From Pelargonium cotyledonis (taxonomy: Eukaryota > Streptophyta > Magnoliopsida > Geraniales > Geraniaceae), in assembly GCA_036897625.1 (NCBI GenBank), contig JAYMTA010000018.1, positions 43,160 through 107,159 of the forward strand: a stretch of DNA of 64,000 bases, in the 5' to 3' direction. Every line of letters starts with the position of its first letter. The stretch's first letter is position 1. Under the pieces are notes generated by a model. The model did not search any database. It had not been told where the DNA came from and saw nothing but the letters and a program-made list of their open reading frames with translations. The translations under genes were made by a program, and so were the position numbers. Positions 1-11,172 of the stretch are shown piece after piece.

Positions 1-494
1 GAGAAGCTTAATTAACAACAGGATTCACAGAAGGTTCTTTTCTCTGATTCCTCTGATATTGAAACCCAAAAATTAGATTGATACCCAAAGCATTGGATGT
101 AAGGTAATGAGAAATACATGAATAAAACCCCACCAACAAGATATATAAACGGGTGCTTTAGAGGTATATTTATATCGGATATCTATAGTATTAATATTTA
201 AAAGTACTTGTAGTCTTGTAATAAGATAAGAGTAGGAATTCTAGTAACTAATTTTTTTATTTTGGAGTTCATGAAACCAAGGTCTAATATAATATAATAT
301 ATTCCAAGAGTTCTTACTGTGGTTTTCTCAATTTGTGATCTGTTATTATATCTCCCTATTTTATAGGTTATATACTATTGCTTTTGCTACTCAACTAGCT
401 GAAGCGAACCCGATGAGAGGATTAGAAATTGAGTTTCTACGTAGGAATTATCACAACAAGCAAGGTAGGTAAAGAACGCCCGTAGGAGAAAAGG

Positions 495-571
495 GGGAGC
501 CTAGCTGGCTTGAACCGTTGCACGCTGATTCCATGAACTAGTGCTTTACCTTTACCACTTGGGCTATAGTC
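495..571 (-). pseudogene. tRNA-like relic (CAT in the anticodon region)
   Basis: Read on the minus strand, the stretch starts GGACTATAGCCCAAGTGGTA, which resembles a tRNA acceptor and D arm. It continues through a GTTCATGGAATC segment and ends with an ACGGTTCAAGCC box resembling a T arm. The acceptor halves pair only partly and the T stem is poor, so a working tRNA is unlikely. A related relic lies at 24262-24330, also on the minus strand, sharing the GGTTCATGGAATC-type core. The ancestral isoacceptor is not certain. Confidence 0.4.
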
Positions 572-2144
572 CATTATAGTATAGTACACTTTACTACTTT
601 TTTGGGTATACAAGAAGATATAAATCTATTTCTATTTAAGTGATTCATAACTTAATAGTTTTTGATAAGTACTTAATATAATATTAATAAAGGAACTTAG
701 TATACTTAGTATATAAATTCTAATTATACTCAATATCAAAGTCCAAGTACGTCTAGTGCTCTTTATTTTCGTAACATATGTCCGAAAAGTCAATCCAAAA
801 GGAAAGTTTGCTATAGAAATAAGCAAGTTAACACTAGAAAAATGACATAAATAGAGCTTACGAAGTAAGATTGTTTATATTAAAACTCATCTTTATGAGA
901 TTCTCGGATAGAGAGAATGAAAGTAAGGTACAAGATTCTTGGTAGTAATCTAAGATTTGCTTAGTAAAAAAAGTTTCAGTGAATACTATGTAGCAGCTAA
1001 TGCTGTTTCAAGTACCCGGGTACAGACAATTTGTCTGATTTGATAAGTGTTTATCGGATATCTCTATCTTAGCACTATTCTGTAATATCTTTAAGTATCC
1101 AGGAAATAGACCAACATGATTTACCTCTTATCGGGGTTTCTCTTAGTCTTTCGTTTGTGAAGACAAAATATGCTTTAGCGTAATAAAGGCTAATAGGCAT
1201 TATAAAGCAAGTTAGATTTTTCAGAACCCTACAACACGCGCAGCACCTAACAAAAGCGGCAATTTTGGGGGCTTTCTTACTTCGCCTACTTTTCCTGACT
1301 TAACCTAGTTCTCAAAAAGATGCTCGTTCTAAGTGTATCTTGTCGATCCTTCGCTACGTTGCTAAACACACTTCGATCTGTCAAATTAATCCTTTATTTA
1401 GTTTCGCACCAAATAATGGAAGATAATAGAACTTTAGAGCTCCTTTTTTATAGAGAATTCTTGCTTACCGATTACCTAGTGACCCCGTTCTACAATATTC
1501 ACAGTATAAACCCATGACCGAAAGTAATCCTAGTTATCCATATTTTTTTGTAAATATTTCATTAAAAAGAAAATCAGAATACTTACATTAGATAAATATA
1601 AGACTTACTCGAGAGTTTAAGGTTACCTAAAGCAATCCAAGAAAAATATCCAAAGCTTACTCACACAGGCACAAAAACTTACTTATATATTTCAAGAAAA
1701 CACCAAAAGCACTAGAAATTTATCGAGGCGAAGCTCTAATAGAGTCAAAATATAGTCAAAATTCTCCGCAGAATTTCCCATTTTTCCGAAAAATATATAT
1801 TATTGAGGGTTTAATTTGAATATTATTACATTTTAGTGGTATGACTGGAATCTTAGTAAAACTCGCAGCTTGTCTTCTAGTTTCCAGCAGCAAACCCCTG
1901 AAACTCATTGCAAGTTAACCTGTATTAAATCGTGTGCTAACTCCAGGCCACCCTAAATAAGAGAGGATAAAGCTTTACAGGAATACAATAATTACATTTA
2001 GTAACAAAACCAGGTTTTTAAAAGGGGTTATACTCAAAATCACTTAATTGGAAATAGTAATGCAATTACTTATATAGAACAAAAAGCCAAACATTATGTA
2101 TGGTAATAAGTTCTACTTGGTGGAGGAATAGCTCAAGGTTGGGT

Positions 2145-2228
2145 TGCTGTAGAAATAAAATAGCTCATCAAATTGGATTGTTAATCAACATATAAAACTC
2201 TGTTGTATCGTGGGTTCAAGGTCCCATA
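2145..2228 (+). pseudogene. tRNA-Asn-like relic (GTT in the anticodon region)
   Basis: The stretch has a TAGCTCA D-arm-like start, then GGATTGTTAATCAACA, which resembles the anticodon arm of tRNA-Asn (GTT), then TCGTGGGTTCAAGGTCCC, which resembles a T arm. Some 20 extra bases sit between the anticodon and T arms, and acceptor pairing is not evident. It is best read as a decayed tRNA or tRNA-derived sequence. Identity as Asn rests only on the GTT loop and general resemblance. Confidence 0.35.
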
Positions 2229-3224
2229 GTAAACTGTTAAAGGCAAAGATAAGGTCTTGCTTTTTAGGCTTTACACAGAGTATTCCTGATTCTTGTTATA
2301 GTTTTATTTAAGTCACAGTAGGATAATAGGAGCAAGTAGCCGTGGAATAAGGGTATTTACATTGTAGGCTCCTCGGTTTAGTTTAAGTCGACTGTGTAAA
2401 CCAGGCTTGAAAAGCTTAGCAGGGGAAGTCGTAAAGGCTGGGTACATGTACATATTAGTATTTCCTAGAGCATAATCAATAGTATATTAGTTCTATATTG
2501 ACGCTATGTACACACAAAAATTCGAGGGGAATCGTATCTTGTAACAGATATTTCCGTTTAAGTTAGTTGTCTATTAACTTCTGTACACCCCTTTTAGATC
2601 CCTCTTTCATCGATTAGCCCCGTATGTATTCTCTGGGATCAAAAAAACTAGAGTTAACTAGAAAGTTATGTATATAACTGGCCAGAGTTTCTTCCTCTAT
2701 AAGTAGTGAGTTATATTCTTATTTACCCTTTTGCCCGAAGCACTACATAATTTGGGATATTTATAGATATTTTCTTGTTCTTGGACTGCTGCCCTGTATA
2801 GTTTTTCCTTAAATTAGAACTGAACTTGCGACACTCAATTCACATTTAATTACGAGGACACCATGCCCAGAAACTGCCTGTAGTTATATATGACTAAAAC
2901 TCGGACCTCTTTTAAGAAGTTTTCCGGTCCCGGTCGGGTAGTATATAGCGCATTAACTTTGGAATGAACTACAAGAAGTCTATAACTTACATGAAAAATC
3001 CCTAAAAGTCAAAGGAACTCTCTTTCCTTACACTTATCTCCAAGAACCTATAGTATAAACCGAAGACTATCCGTGGTAAAATAAAAAGGAGTCAGGAGAG
3101 AATTAAACATCTTATTGATTGATAGTTGTCAAGAGGGGATTCCTCTACTAAGTCAATATAAAAAAGGGATTAGGGTAGTAACTTCTAACTTATACAGAAG
3201 GCACCCATTTATAAGTTCTTCTTT

Positions 3225-5597
3225 CTCGGCAAGGCTTACCAGACAGCCGGAGTGCTATTTGAAGTTCTCTGTGCTGTTAATAAGACTGAGAAAGTTGAAG
3301 AAGTCCCTGCAGAGGTTGTGCCCATTTTTGCTACTTTTTTCATATCTCTTTCAGAATGGCTACTATGAATTATCAACAATGCTTTTATACTGTATGATTT
3401 ATCTCCACTGATGGCATTTGGAAGCAGATTATTGCTGCTGCTAGAGATGTCCAGGAGAAGACGGAAATCTACATGCCATATAACCCATTGGATGCTGCTG
3501 GTGCTTCTCAGGCCATAATGCAACTTGAAGAGGTACTGTAAATTCTGCTCGGTAGCGGTGTTGTGTTGTCCACTATTTAATACCAGGGGGTTACTTTTAT
3601 TTGTTTTCTTTCTGATCATACCAGGTTAAGGCTGCTGTAGCAGCAATATCGAACACACAAGGCTTAGCCTGGCCACCTGCCTTTGAGCAGCAAAGGCAGA
3701 GAACAGGAGATTTAGACCTCCTTGATTGGCTAAGGGCCCTGTTTGGTTTCCAGGCATGCTGTTACCTAATTTTTTATATTTTGATCTCTTATTGCTACTT
3801 GAATTGGTGTGATTGATATGTTAGTCTTTTCTGATAATTACAGAAAGACAATGTCCGGAACCAGAGGGAGCATTTGATTTTACTACTTGCCAACAGTCAC
3901 ATAAGGCTCCACCCAAAGCCTGAACCTTTCAACCAGGCATGCACTGATCTTTCACCTCAAATTGTAGATACATAGCTTTTTCAAAATGCATAATATCTTC
4001 ATCTGAGATCTAAGACACCTAAGATGTGGCTGTTGCATTTTTGGTGTAACTGAATTTAGACGTACATGTGCCTGTGTGAGCATGTGTATGTGCCCTCAAG
4101 TGTCTGTTAACTTGCCCTACTGTGTTTTACTAATTTAATTCATATTAGATGAACATCTATATATTCAAATATTGAGGTTGGATTTCACATAATCTTTCCA
4201 TGTATGTCGTTCAACACCTGAGCTGTAATTGAAGGGTTAAATCCTTTTCTCTTATGTAGCTTGATGATCGAGCTTTTAATGCAGTAATGAACAAGCTTTT
4301 TAAGAATTACAAAACATGGTGCAAATTTTTGGGCAGCAAACACAATTTACGGTAAGACATAACAATTTGTGCATATACTTTTGTTAGAGTACCTTTTTGT
4401 TATACCTGCAAATTGAAGGATTAATTTTTAATGGAATGTTTACTGCTAAAACATACAATTCGTATGCCATATAGGCTTCCTCAAGCTCAGCAGAAAATAC
4501 GGCAGAGAAAATTGACATGGGCCTATATCTTCTGATCCGGGGAGAAGCAGCTAATGTTCGCTTTATGCCGGAATGTTTATGCTTTATTTTTCATAATGTG
4601 AGTCATGCTTATTCTTCTTTCTCACTTGCATTTTTAATAACTTCCATGAAATTTTTTATGCTTATCCTAACAAGTTTCCATTATGCACTCAGATGGCATA
4701 TGAACTTCATGGCCTGTTGGCTGGAAATGTCAGCATTGTTACCGGAGAAAACATCAAGCCTTCTTATGGTGGGGATGAGGAGGCTTTCCTCCGGAAGGTT
4801 ATAACACCTGTTTACAATGTAATTGAAAAGGTATATACTAGTGCAAATACCTATAATATCCTCAAACTTGTGATCTTTCTGTTCCAGACATGACAATTTT
4901 TATACTAAACCAGAAAGCAAAGGAGAGCCGAAATGGTAAAGCTCCCCACTCAGCTTGGTGCAATTATGATGATCTAAATGAGTATTTCTGGTTTTTATTC
5001 TCATACACTGTAGTTTATGTTGAACAATGGGCTTAAATAGGAGTTCTTGGGTCTTATATGATTTAATATTTGAATACATTATTCAGGTCACCTGATTGCT
5101 TTTCTCTTGGTTGGCCGATGCGTGATAATGGAGATTTTTTCAAATCAACACGTAATATCAAACGGGTATTCTTATATTCTAACTTCTACCTTTTCCAAAG
5201 TTCATTCAAATTAGTCAGTTCCTTACATAACTATAACTTCTATAACAGGGAAGACAATCTTCTAAAAAACAACCTGCAAGAACAGGCAAATCAAATTTTG
5301 TTGAGACTCGAACATTTTGGCATCTTTTTCGAAGTTTTGATCGACTTTGGACGTTTTATGGCTTTACAGGTATTTAGAGAAAGCTAAGTAAAAACTAACA
5401 GTGAAGTGAGATATAGTGCTCCTTTTGTTTGGAACTTTGAATTTTGTGCTCATAATCTAATATATAAATTCTTCTGTTGCAGGCAATGCTCATAATTGCA
5501 TGGAGTGGAAGTCCACTTATAGATGTGTTTCAAAAGGACATTCTGTATGATGTATCTAGTATTTTCATCACAGCAGCACTTCTTCGCTTCCTCCAAA
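3225..5597 (+). pseudogene. Callose synthase fragment, exons 1-11 (cytosolic N-terminal part)
   Basis: Encoded motifs in order: LGKAYQTAGVLFEVLCAVNK, DVQEKTEIYMPYN, LLDWLRALFGFQ, NVRNQREHL, FKNYKTWCKFLG, GEAANVRFMPECLCFIFHN, MAYELHGLLAGNVSIVTGEN, NYDDLNEYFW, CFSLGWPMRDNGD, ETRTFWHLFRSFDRLW and AMLIIAW. Damage seen: two residues (IL of NILPLD) are missing in exon 2. One base is lost in exon 6 near 4514-4515, so the frame breaks just before MGLYLLI. The conserved W of LIWGEAAN is R (CGG at 4538-4540). Exon 10 is 121 bases, about five short, at the end of the FDRLWTFY stretch. Exons 3 and 4 are both followed by GCATGC in place of a GT donor. Codon phases at the remaining junctions join correctly, supporting the exon calls. 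Confidence 0.9.
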
Positions 5598-6786
5598 GTA
5601 TGATACCAGAGTGAAACTACTTAAATTTGTGAGAAAAGTCTGAATTTCATTTTAACTAATTCAAGAGATTTAGGAACATATATTCTGGTGTAATCTATAA
5701 TTATATAAGCTTTTTGGATGTTTTTGCCTGTTGAGAATTATTAGAATGAATCAGAAAATCTTATGCAGTCAGCATTTGAGTCGTGTATATATATGGATAG
5801 AGAGAGAGAGAACCAATCTGTCATTACATATTTGATCGACGTGACCATGTTTTTTGAATGATCGATGCAATATCTCATGGCTGAACATAGTACTACACTA
5901 CTACTTTAAGAGTCAATATCTTACAGACGCTTCTCTGTGTGAATGTTTACCTATGATAATACAATAATGAAATAGAAATTTATGCTGAACCCTTAGGCCT
6001 TAGGGGACTGTTTAGTTTTCTAGGATGCAATTTCTCAACCCATATCCGCAATGGTCGGCAATATTCTCAATAAAACATCAAAGGTTTATGGCATTTATGA
6101 TTGCAGCTTCGTGTAAGCCTATCCTCTGGCTGTTATCTACTGAACTAATTACTGCTTTGAATCCCCATGTTTTGATTTGAAACAAGCTTCTTGCTTCAAT
6201 ACCAACTTTGTGTAACTTTTTATTTCCGCATTTAGTGCTGTGTACCACTGTGAAGCATTTGTTATGGTTTCTCATTACCCAATGGAAGACCATCCTAAAA
6301 ATGGGATTCAAGAAGGAACCATTAGCCTCTGAATTACAGTGCTCTTTGGTTGTGTTATTATATTTTAATGTTAACACATTTTTGAAGATAATTGATTGCA
6401 GCGTATTTGTACTATATAACCATTGCATGTACTTAGTAGAATTTTCTTACCTAAGCCCTTACTAATATAGACAATACAGAAAGAATATCATATTCTGGAA
6501 TGTTGCCAAGAGGAATTTTTTTCTATTCTTGGTTGAAAGTACTTTGAATTTTGCTTTTACCATTAGGCATTCCAGCATTTCTCCTGTGCATCTTGTGGCA
6601 AATATAGTTGTTTTGGAGCTTGCTGCAGAATTTTGTGATAATTGAATAAAGGATGCTTGATTGTTTTGGCATATATGAAGCTTGTATAGCCTTGGTTTAC
6701 CTCTTTCAAATTGTGGAATTGAATTGTGGGCAATGTCTCCAATTGACCCTTCTCATATCGATTTCTTTTCTCCCCATCTTATATAG
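5598..6786 (+). other. Long intron 11 of the callose synthase fragment
   Basis: This AT-rich stretch lies between donor CAAA|GTATGA and acceptor ATATAG|GTACTT, which join in phase to give LQ-S-TLD as in callose synthases. It contains a short TA repeat followed by an AG repeat near 5795-5812. Short open frames inside it have no recognisable similarity and are taken as chance. Confidence 0.8.
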
Positions 6787-7121
6787 GTACTTTGGACCTT
6801 GTTGTGAACTTCCCGGGATATCATAGGTGGAACTTCACTGATGTGCTAAGAAACATTTTCAAGATAATTGTTAGTTTTGCATGGGTCATCATTCTTCCAG
6901 TACTTTACGTTCATTCCTCCACAGCTGCTCCTGAAAAGTTTGGAGATTCGCTCTCATTTATTGGTCATATAAAGGGTGCTTCACCTTTATATATGATGGC
7001 CGTGGCAATATATTTGCTTCCTAATGCGCTAGCAGCTGTTTTCTTCATTTTCCCAATGCTCCGACGATGGATTGAGAACTCAGACTGGCTTATCATTAGG
7101 TTCCTCTTGTGGTGGTCACAG
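6787..7121 (+). pseudogene. Callose synthase fragment, exon 12 (first membrane cluster)
   Basis: This 335-base exon is open throughout and is the best-preserved piece. It encodes LDLVVNFPGYHRW, DVLRNIFKIIVSFAWVIILP, PLYMMAVAIYLLPNALAAVF, FPMLRRWIENSDW and LLWWSQ, corresponding to hydrophobic membrane segments and the conserved MLRR loop of plant callose synthases. The donor after WWSQ is CAG|GTATCC. An ATG-less open frame extends a little into the intron, but the coding similarity stops at the donor. Confidence 0.92.
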
Positions 7122-7461
7122 GTATCCATGCTAATCTGTCTCTCTTCTTTGCTCCATTCTCATGCACGTTCATTATCATGGTTTGTTGGGCTTGCTTTTT
7201 GACTTTAGTTTTCTTGCCTCTTGTATGTCCATTACAAAGGTAAGGACTGTAGTAAATTTCTTTTATTATAAATAAAAGAAACTATTGGAGAAGATAGATT
7301 ATGTTCTCTGTTCTTAATTAAGTAGTTATTTCTATTTTCTAAGTCCAATGCTAGTCTTCCCGTTTTCCTAAATCTTGTAGGCTGATTTCCTGTCACGACC
7401 TTTCCAGTTGAACAAACTTGTCACCATTTCTTTTCACTAATAGTTTGAGCTTGTGAAGTTG

Positions 7462-8060
7462 AGAGAAAATTGATGTATATTCACAATGAGCAATAACCAA
7501 TTTATCATACATAAGATGGAATCATAATAAATCAAGATCCCTAAGGATAAGCTCATTCCAACTACAATATACCTAATTTACAGGGATTCTAACACTCCCT
7601 CTCAAGCTGGATCATAAATATTATATGCACCAAGTTTGTTACAAATGAACTCAATTTGAGGATCTCGAACTGACTTTGTAAAGACATCTGCCATCTGATT
7701 GTTGGAGTTGACGAATTCTGTAATGATGACTCCTCCGACCACTTTTTCTCTTACAAAGTGACATTCTATATGTGTTTGGTCTTCTCGTGGAAAACTGGAT
7801 TGGAGGCAATGTGTAGGGCGGCCTGATTGTCGCATGTGAGTTTCATTGGAGTTATCTTACAAAACTTCAATTTTTATAAAAGTTGCTTGAACCATTCGAG
7901 CTCACATGTTGCATAGGCCATTACTCGAAACTTTGCTTCTGCACTGATCTTACCACCACATTTTGTTTCTTAATTTTCCATAAGATTAAGTAACCTCTAA
8001 ACAAGACATAGTACCCTGAAGCTGATCAGAAAGGCATCCTGTTCAATCTGCATTTGAATA
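7462..8060 (-). mobile_element. Ty1/copia retrotransposon fragment (RNase H end plus short LTR)
   Basis: The minus strand encodes the C-terminal part of a copia RNase H. A broken upstream part reads SNAD, then a TGA in the usual tryptophan position, then GC-LSD, ISAEAKFRVMAYATCELEW and MKLTCDNQ. After a break there is TH(I)ECHFVREKV, VNSNNQMADVFTKSV and ICNKLGAYNIYDPA with a TGA at 7602-7604. Immediately downstream a purine tract (GAGAGGGAG) leads to TGTTAGAATCC at 7594 and below, typical of the polypurine tract and LTR start. The LTR seems to run to about 7462. The element sits inside intron 12 of the callose synthase fragment in reverse orientation, so it most likely inserted in the nucleus before transfer. 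Gag, protease, integrase and most of reverse transcriptase are absent. Confidence 0.85.
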
Positions 8061-8491
8061 ACAACTCGTCTTCTTATGCCCCTTATTCTCATAGAGTCAA
8101 CCTTTTTCAGGAGCTCTTATGAATAACTTCTATGGGTAGTAACTGTGCTTTGCTTCGCATCTTAATCTTCTTGCATGTCCATTTAAATCAATGTTGGATA
8201 TACCTATGAATTGGTTTACTGATTTCAGTTTCACTGTATATAATGGTTTACTTACCAGCATATATAGTAGTTAGATGTGCTCCTTAATCTTAGGGAGTTG
8301 CGTCTCATATATGGTCAGGCCAGACTACATTTATCAAGAACGCACCTCAAGCACAACAAACCTTTTTTGTGTGTAAAATATTTCGACTTTATATACACCC
8401 CAAAGTTGTAAATCTAACATTCAGTTTTTTCCCCCTTAAATAGATGAATCTCATTTTATCTCTTTAACAAATTTGTTTTTTTCATTTGCAG

Positions 8492-9920
8492 CCAAGAATT
8501 TATATTGGGAGGGGAATGCATGAAAGTCAGTTCGCACTTCTGAAGTGAGTCTTGACTGGGACACATTCTTTTTACTATGATTGAGTCATGAGATTCCCTT
8601 GGTTCATTGCAGTTGTTTCATTTCTCAATATTCTTTTTTATTTTCAGGTACACTATCTTTTGGGTGTTGCTTTTTGTTTGCAAATTTTCCTTCAGTTATT
8701 TTATCCAGGTAATTTATTCATTTGTCATTGTAATTTTCTCAAGTCGGAAGTGAAGGTTTTTTAAGTTTTGCTATTAACCTGTTCTCTCTCTCTTTCTCAG
8801 ATAAAACCTCTTGTCAAGCCAACAAAAGATATAATGAGAATTCATAATGTCAAGTCTGCTTGGCATGAATTTTTCCCAGAAGGTACTTTTTTGTTGTTGC
8901 TTGTTCTTTTATTTTATTAATTTGTGCTTTATGTAACAAGATTTTCATGCAATGCAGCTAAGCATCACTATGGAGCTGCTGTGGCTCTCTGGGCGCCAGT
9001 AATCTTGGTAACTTACAATGATAGCTATGATAGTTCCATATTTGATGATATGTTGTCCTTCATCGGCTTTCTCAATTTCATTTTTCATGATTAATGCAGG
9101 TTTATTTTATGGACTCTCAAATCTGGTATGCTATTTTCTCAACCTTGTACGGTGGTCTTGAAGGGGCTTTTAATCGTCTAGGAGAGGTAATATGTTTCTG
9201 ATGTTTCTTTTTCTCTTCTAAGGCACATCCTTATTGATCTATTTCGAAGATGTTAAATTTCAAATATTTTTATACTGGGTACACAGAAAGGTTTGGGGTT
9301 ACATTACTAAAAGGTCAACCTTATTAGTAGGTTTGATATCTAACTTTATACGTAGGTCAATTTTGTCACTCTTTTTTCCAATGTGGGACTTATTATTCCC
9401 GTCACTTCAACACAAGTTTCGGTTAAATTTCTGAGATGATATTGAGATGGAAGGTTGAATCATGAGAATGGGGTGATGGGTAGTATCCTGACTGCATAAC
9501 CTATTTCAATTTTTTATAGGGTATAATGTGGCATACTTTTGTAGTACACCAGGTAGCACTACCTGGTCAAAATGCATACTTTTCTAGATTCATTTACTTT
9601 CTTTTTTCATTTGCAAGTAATATATCAGTATCTTTATTTGTCAAACACATGGTTTAGAGTTTAGACGGATCTCTTTACTGTTAAGAAGCAATTGTACAAC
9701 CATTTCTTTCAATTCAATTTGAAGTGCTAAGTATTAACTGTTTAAATATATATATATACACACACTTGTTGATCTTTTTTCTATTTCATCTTTATAGATA
9801 CGGACACTGAGCATGCTCAGGTCACGCTTCCAGTCCTTACTTGGTGCTTTTAACACTCGTTTGGTGCCTTCTGAGCAGACGAAGAAAAAGGGGTTCTCTT
9901 TCTCAAAGAGTTTTGCTCAG
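8492..9920 (+). pseudogene. Callose synthase fragment, exons 13-18
   Basis: Short exons encode [95 protein letters not shown] and [20 protein letters not shown]. These match, in order, the RGMHE loop, two membrane segments, the WHEFFP motif and the RLGEIRTLGMLRSRF motif of callose synthases. Exon phases join without error. Differences from the usual pattern are S for the glycine of TLGML and L for the proline of QSLPGAF. No frameshift was found in this block. Confidence 0.92.
9187..9797 (+). other. Intron 17 of the callose synthase fragment, with a short palindrome
   Basis: Donor GAG|GTAATA and acceptor TTTATAG|ATACGG flank 611 bases. At 9549-9566 lies a near-perfect palindrome, CCAGGTAG-CA-CTACCTGG, bracketed by two copies of GCATACTTTT at 9531-9540 and 9574-9583. 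A TA run passing into CA repeats lies near 9748-9766. The 66-codon open frame inside has no recognisable homology. Confidence 0.7.
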
Positions 9921-10010
9921 GTTGCACCCAGCTTCCAATATACTTGTCTGTAACCTTTTGTTGTTTGAGTCCTATTATGTATGTACATCATTTCTACGAT
10001 GATTATATAG

Positions 10011-11172
10011 GTTTCAGCTAGCAAGAGAATTGAAGCTGCAAAATTTGCTCAGTTATGGAATAAAGTAATATGTAGTTTTCGTGAAGAAGATCTCATAAGT
10101 GACAGGAAAGCCCCCCTTTCCATCTCCTAGTTATCTTTTGTTTTGTCCGCAAATTTTTCTTTATATTGTAATGCAGTTTGAACTGAAATGGGTGTATCCT
10201 TGAAGCAGGGAGATGGATCTATTGCTGGTTCCTTAGTCATCTGATCCTAGCCTGAAGCTGATTCAGTGGCCACCATTTTTGCTTACAAGCAAGGTAAACT
10301 ATATCCTTTCTACCTTTCTAGAATTTCTGATATGTGTTCAATTGTTTATTTGTTGATGCTCGTCTGCCATTGCAGATCCCAATAGCATTGGATATGGCAG
10401 TTCAATTTCGATCCAGGGATGCTGCCTTTGGAAGCGTATATGTCCTGATGAATATATGAAATGCGCAGTCATTGAATGTTACGAGTCATTCAAGCTTGTT
10501 CTGAATGCTTTGGTGATTGGAGAAACTGAGAATAGGTTACTATTCACACTTTTCTCCTTAGCATGTACCTTATACCATTGATCTATATCTAATTGCTCAT
10601 TATTTGACCAATAGAGGAGTTTGCAAACTCTTTCTTTGGATAGGGGTGAGAAGCCTTAACTAAATGGTGACTAAGCCCCAAACAGGATTAAACTATATAT
10701 AGTAGTCATGAGTGTCCCGAAAAGATTCAACTCTTTTGTCCCTCAAGTGTCTGACAGTAGAATTGTCCTATAAATCACAAGATTTGTTTTAATCTTTTAT
10801 TTTCATCTGTATACATTATTACAGAAATGCAGTGTATTCTAATTAACTGATGTACTCTTGTAACAGGATTGCATCATTATTAAAGGAATTGAAAGTAGCA
10901 TTGGAAAGAATACATTCCTTGCAAATTTTAGAATGACTTATTTACCCATACTTTGCAGCAAGGTGGTTGAGCTCGTGGGCATCTTGGTGAGCCATCCCTT
11001 AAAGAGTTTTAATCCACTCTGCAGTTAGGCTTTTATATGTGAATATTATTTGTTCTTTACTGTGTGTAGTAAACCAGTTCCTTTCGATATAAAAAGAAAA
11101 GAATATAAAACCACTTACAACTTCCTTTTTATGCTACAGAAAGATGGAGATCCATCTAAACAGGATTCAATG
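10011..11172 (+). pseudogene. Callose synthase fragment, exons 19-23, heavily damaged
   Basis: Encoded pieces are [32 protein letters not shown]-stop-SSDPSLKLIQWPPFLL, [43 protein letters not shown] and VVELVGIL, ending in KDGDPSKQDSM. Damage: the donor after exon 19 is GA (GACAG|GAAAGC) in place of GT. TAG at 10234-10236 replaces the usual tyrosine of VPY. Exon 21 lacks one base near 10431-10433. Exon 22 lacks about four bases near 10870-10875. Homology ends around 11172, just past DSM, before the next conserved residues, marking the right breakpoint. Confidence 0.88.

Larger units (their letters stand above)
1..3224. other. AT-rich non-coding DNA, left flank of the nuclear insert
   Basis: No open reading frame in this stretch resembles a known protein; the reading frames present are about 65 codons or shorter. 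The sequence is AT-rich with frequent stops in all frames. Two tRNA-like relics lie in it (minus strand near 495-571 and plus strand near 2145-2228). No ribosomal RNA, group II intron domain V or promoter could be recognised. It ends where homology to callose synthase begins at the CTC of an LGKAYQ coding stretch. Confidence 0.6.
3225..11172 (+). pseudogene. Nuclear callose synthase (CALS5/CALS7-like) gene fragment with introns
   Basis: Callose synthases are multi-pass plasma-membrane enzymes that make 1,3-beta-glucan from UDP-glucose. This fragment encodes about 1000 codons from the middle of the cytosolic N-terminal half, through the FKS1-type domain 1 and the first membrane cluster, stopping before the catalytic domain. 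Exons, by homology and splice sites: 3225-3314, 3428-3532, 3625-3753, 3844-3936, 4260-4351, 4475-4597, 4693-4830, 4914-4990, 5087-5165, 5249-5369, 5483-5597, 6787-7121, 8492-8544, 8648-8708, 8801-8882, 8958-9007, 9100-9186, 9798-9920, 10011-10105, 10209-10293, 10376-10535, 10867-10986, 11140-11172. Introns follow plant GT-AG rules with few exceptions, so transfer was DNA-mediated. Both ends lie inside exons. Frameshifts, a stop codon and a lost splice donor make it non-functional. Motifs such as GENIKPSYGGDEEAFLRKV and NYDDLNEYFW fit the CALS5/CALS7 branch better than CALS1-4; the exact paralogue is not settled. Confidence 0.93.

Noticed and set aside
2330-2450. Words resembling small-subunit rRNA (GGGGAAGTCGTAA, GTAGCCGTGGAAT)
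   Set aside because: The order and neighbouring sequence do not fit rRNA and no helix could be traced.
3236-3619. 127-codon minus-strand open frame
   Set aside because: It is antisense to callose synthase exons 1-2 and their introns; the plus strand carries the homology.
6078-6465. Open frames on both strands (116 and 85 codons)
   Set aside because: They lie inside intron 11 of the callose synthase fragment and show no protein-like pattern.
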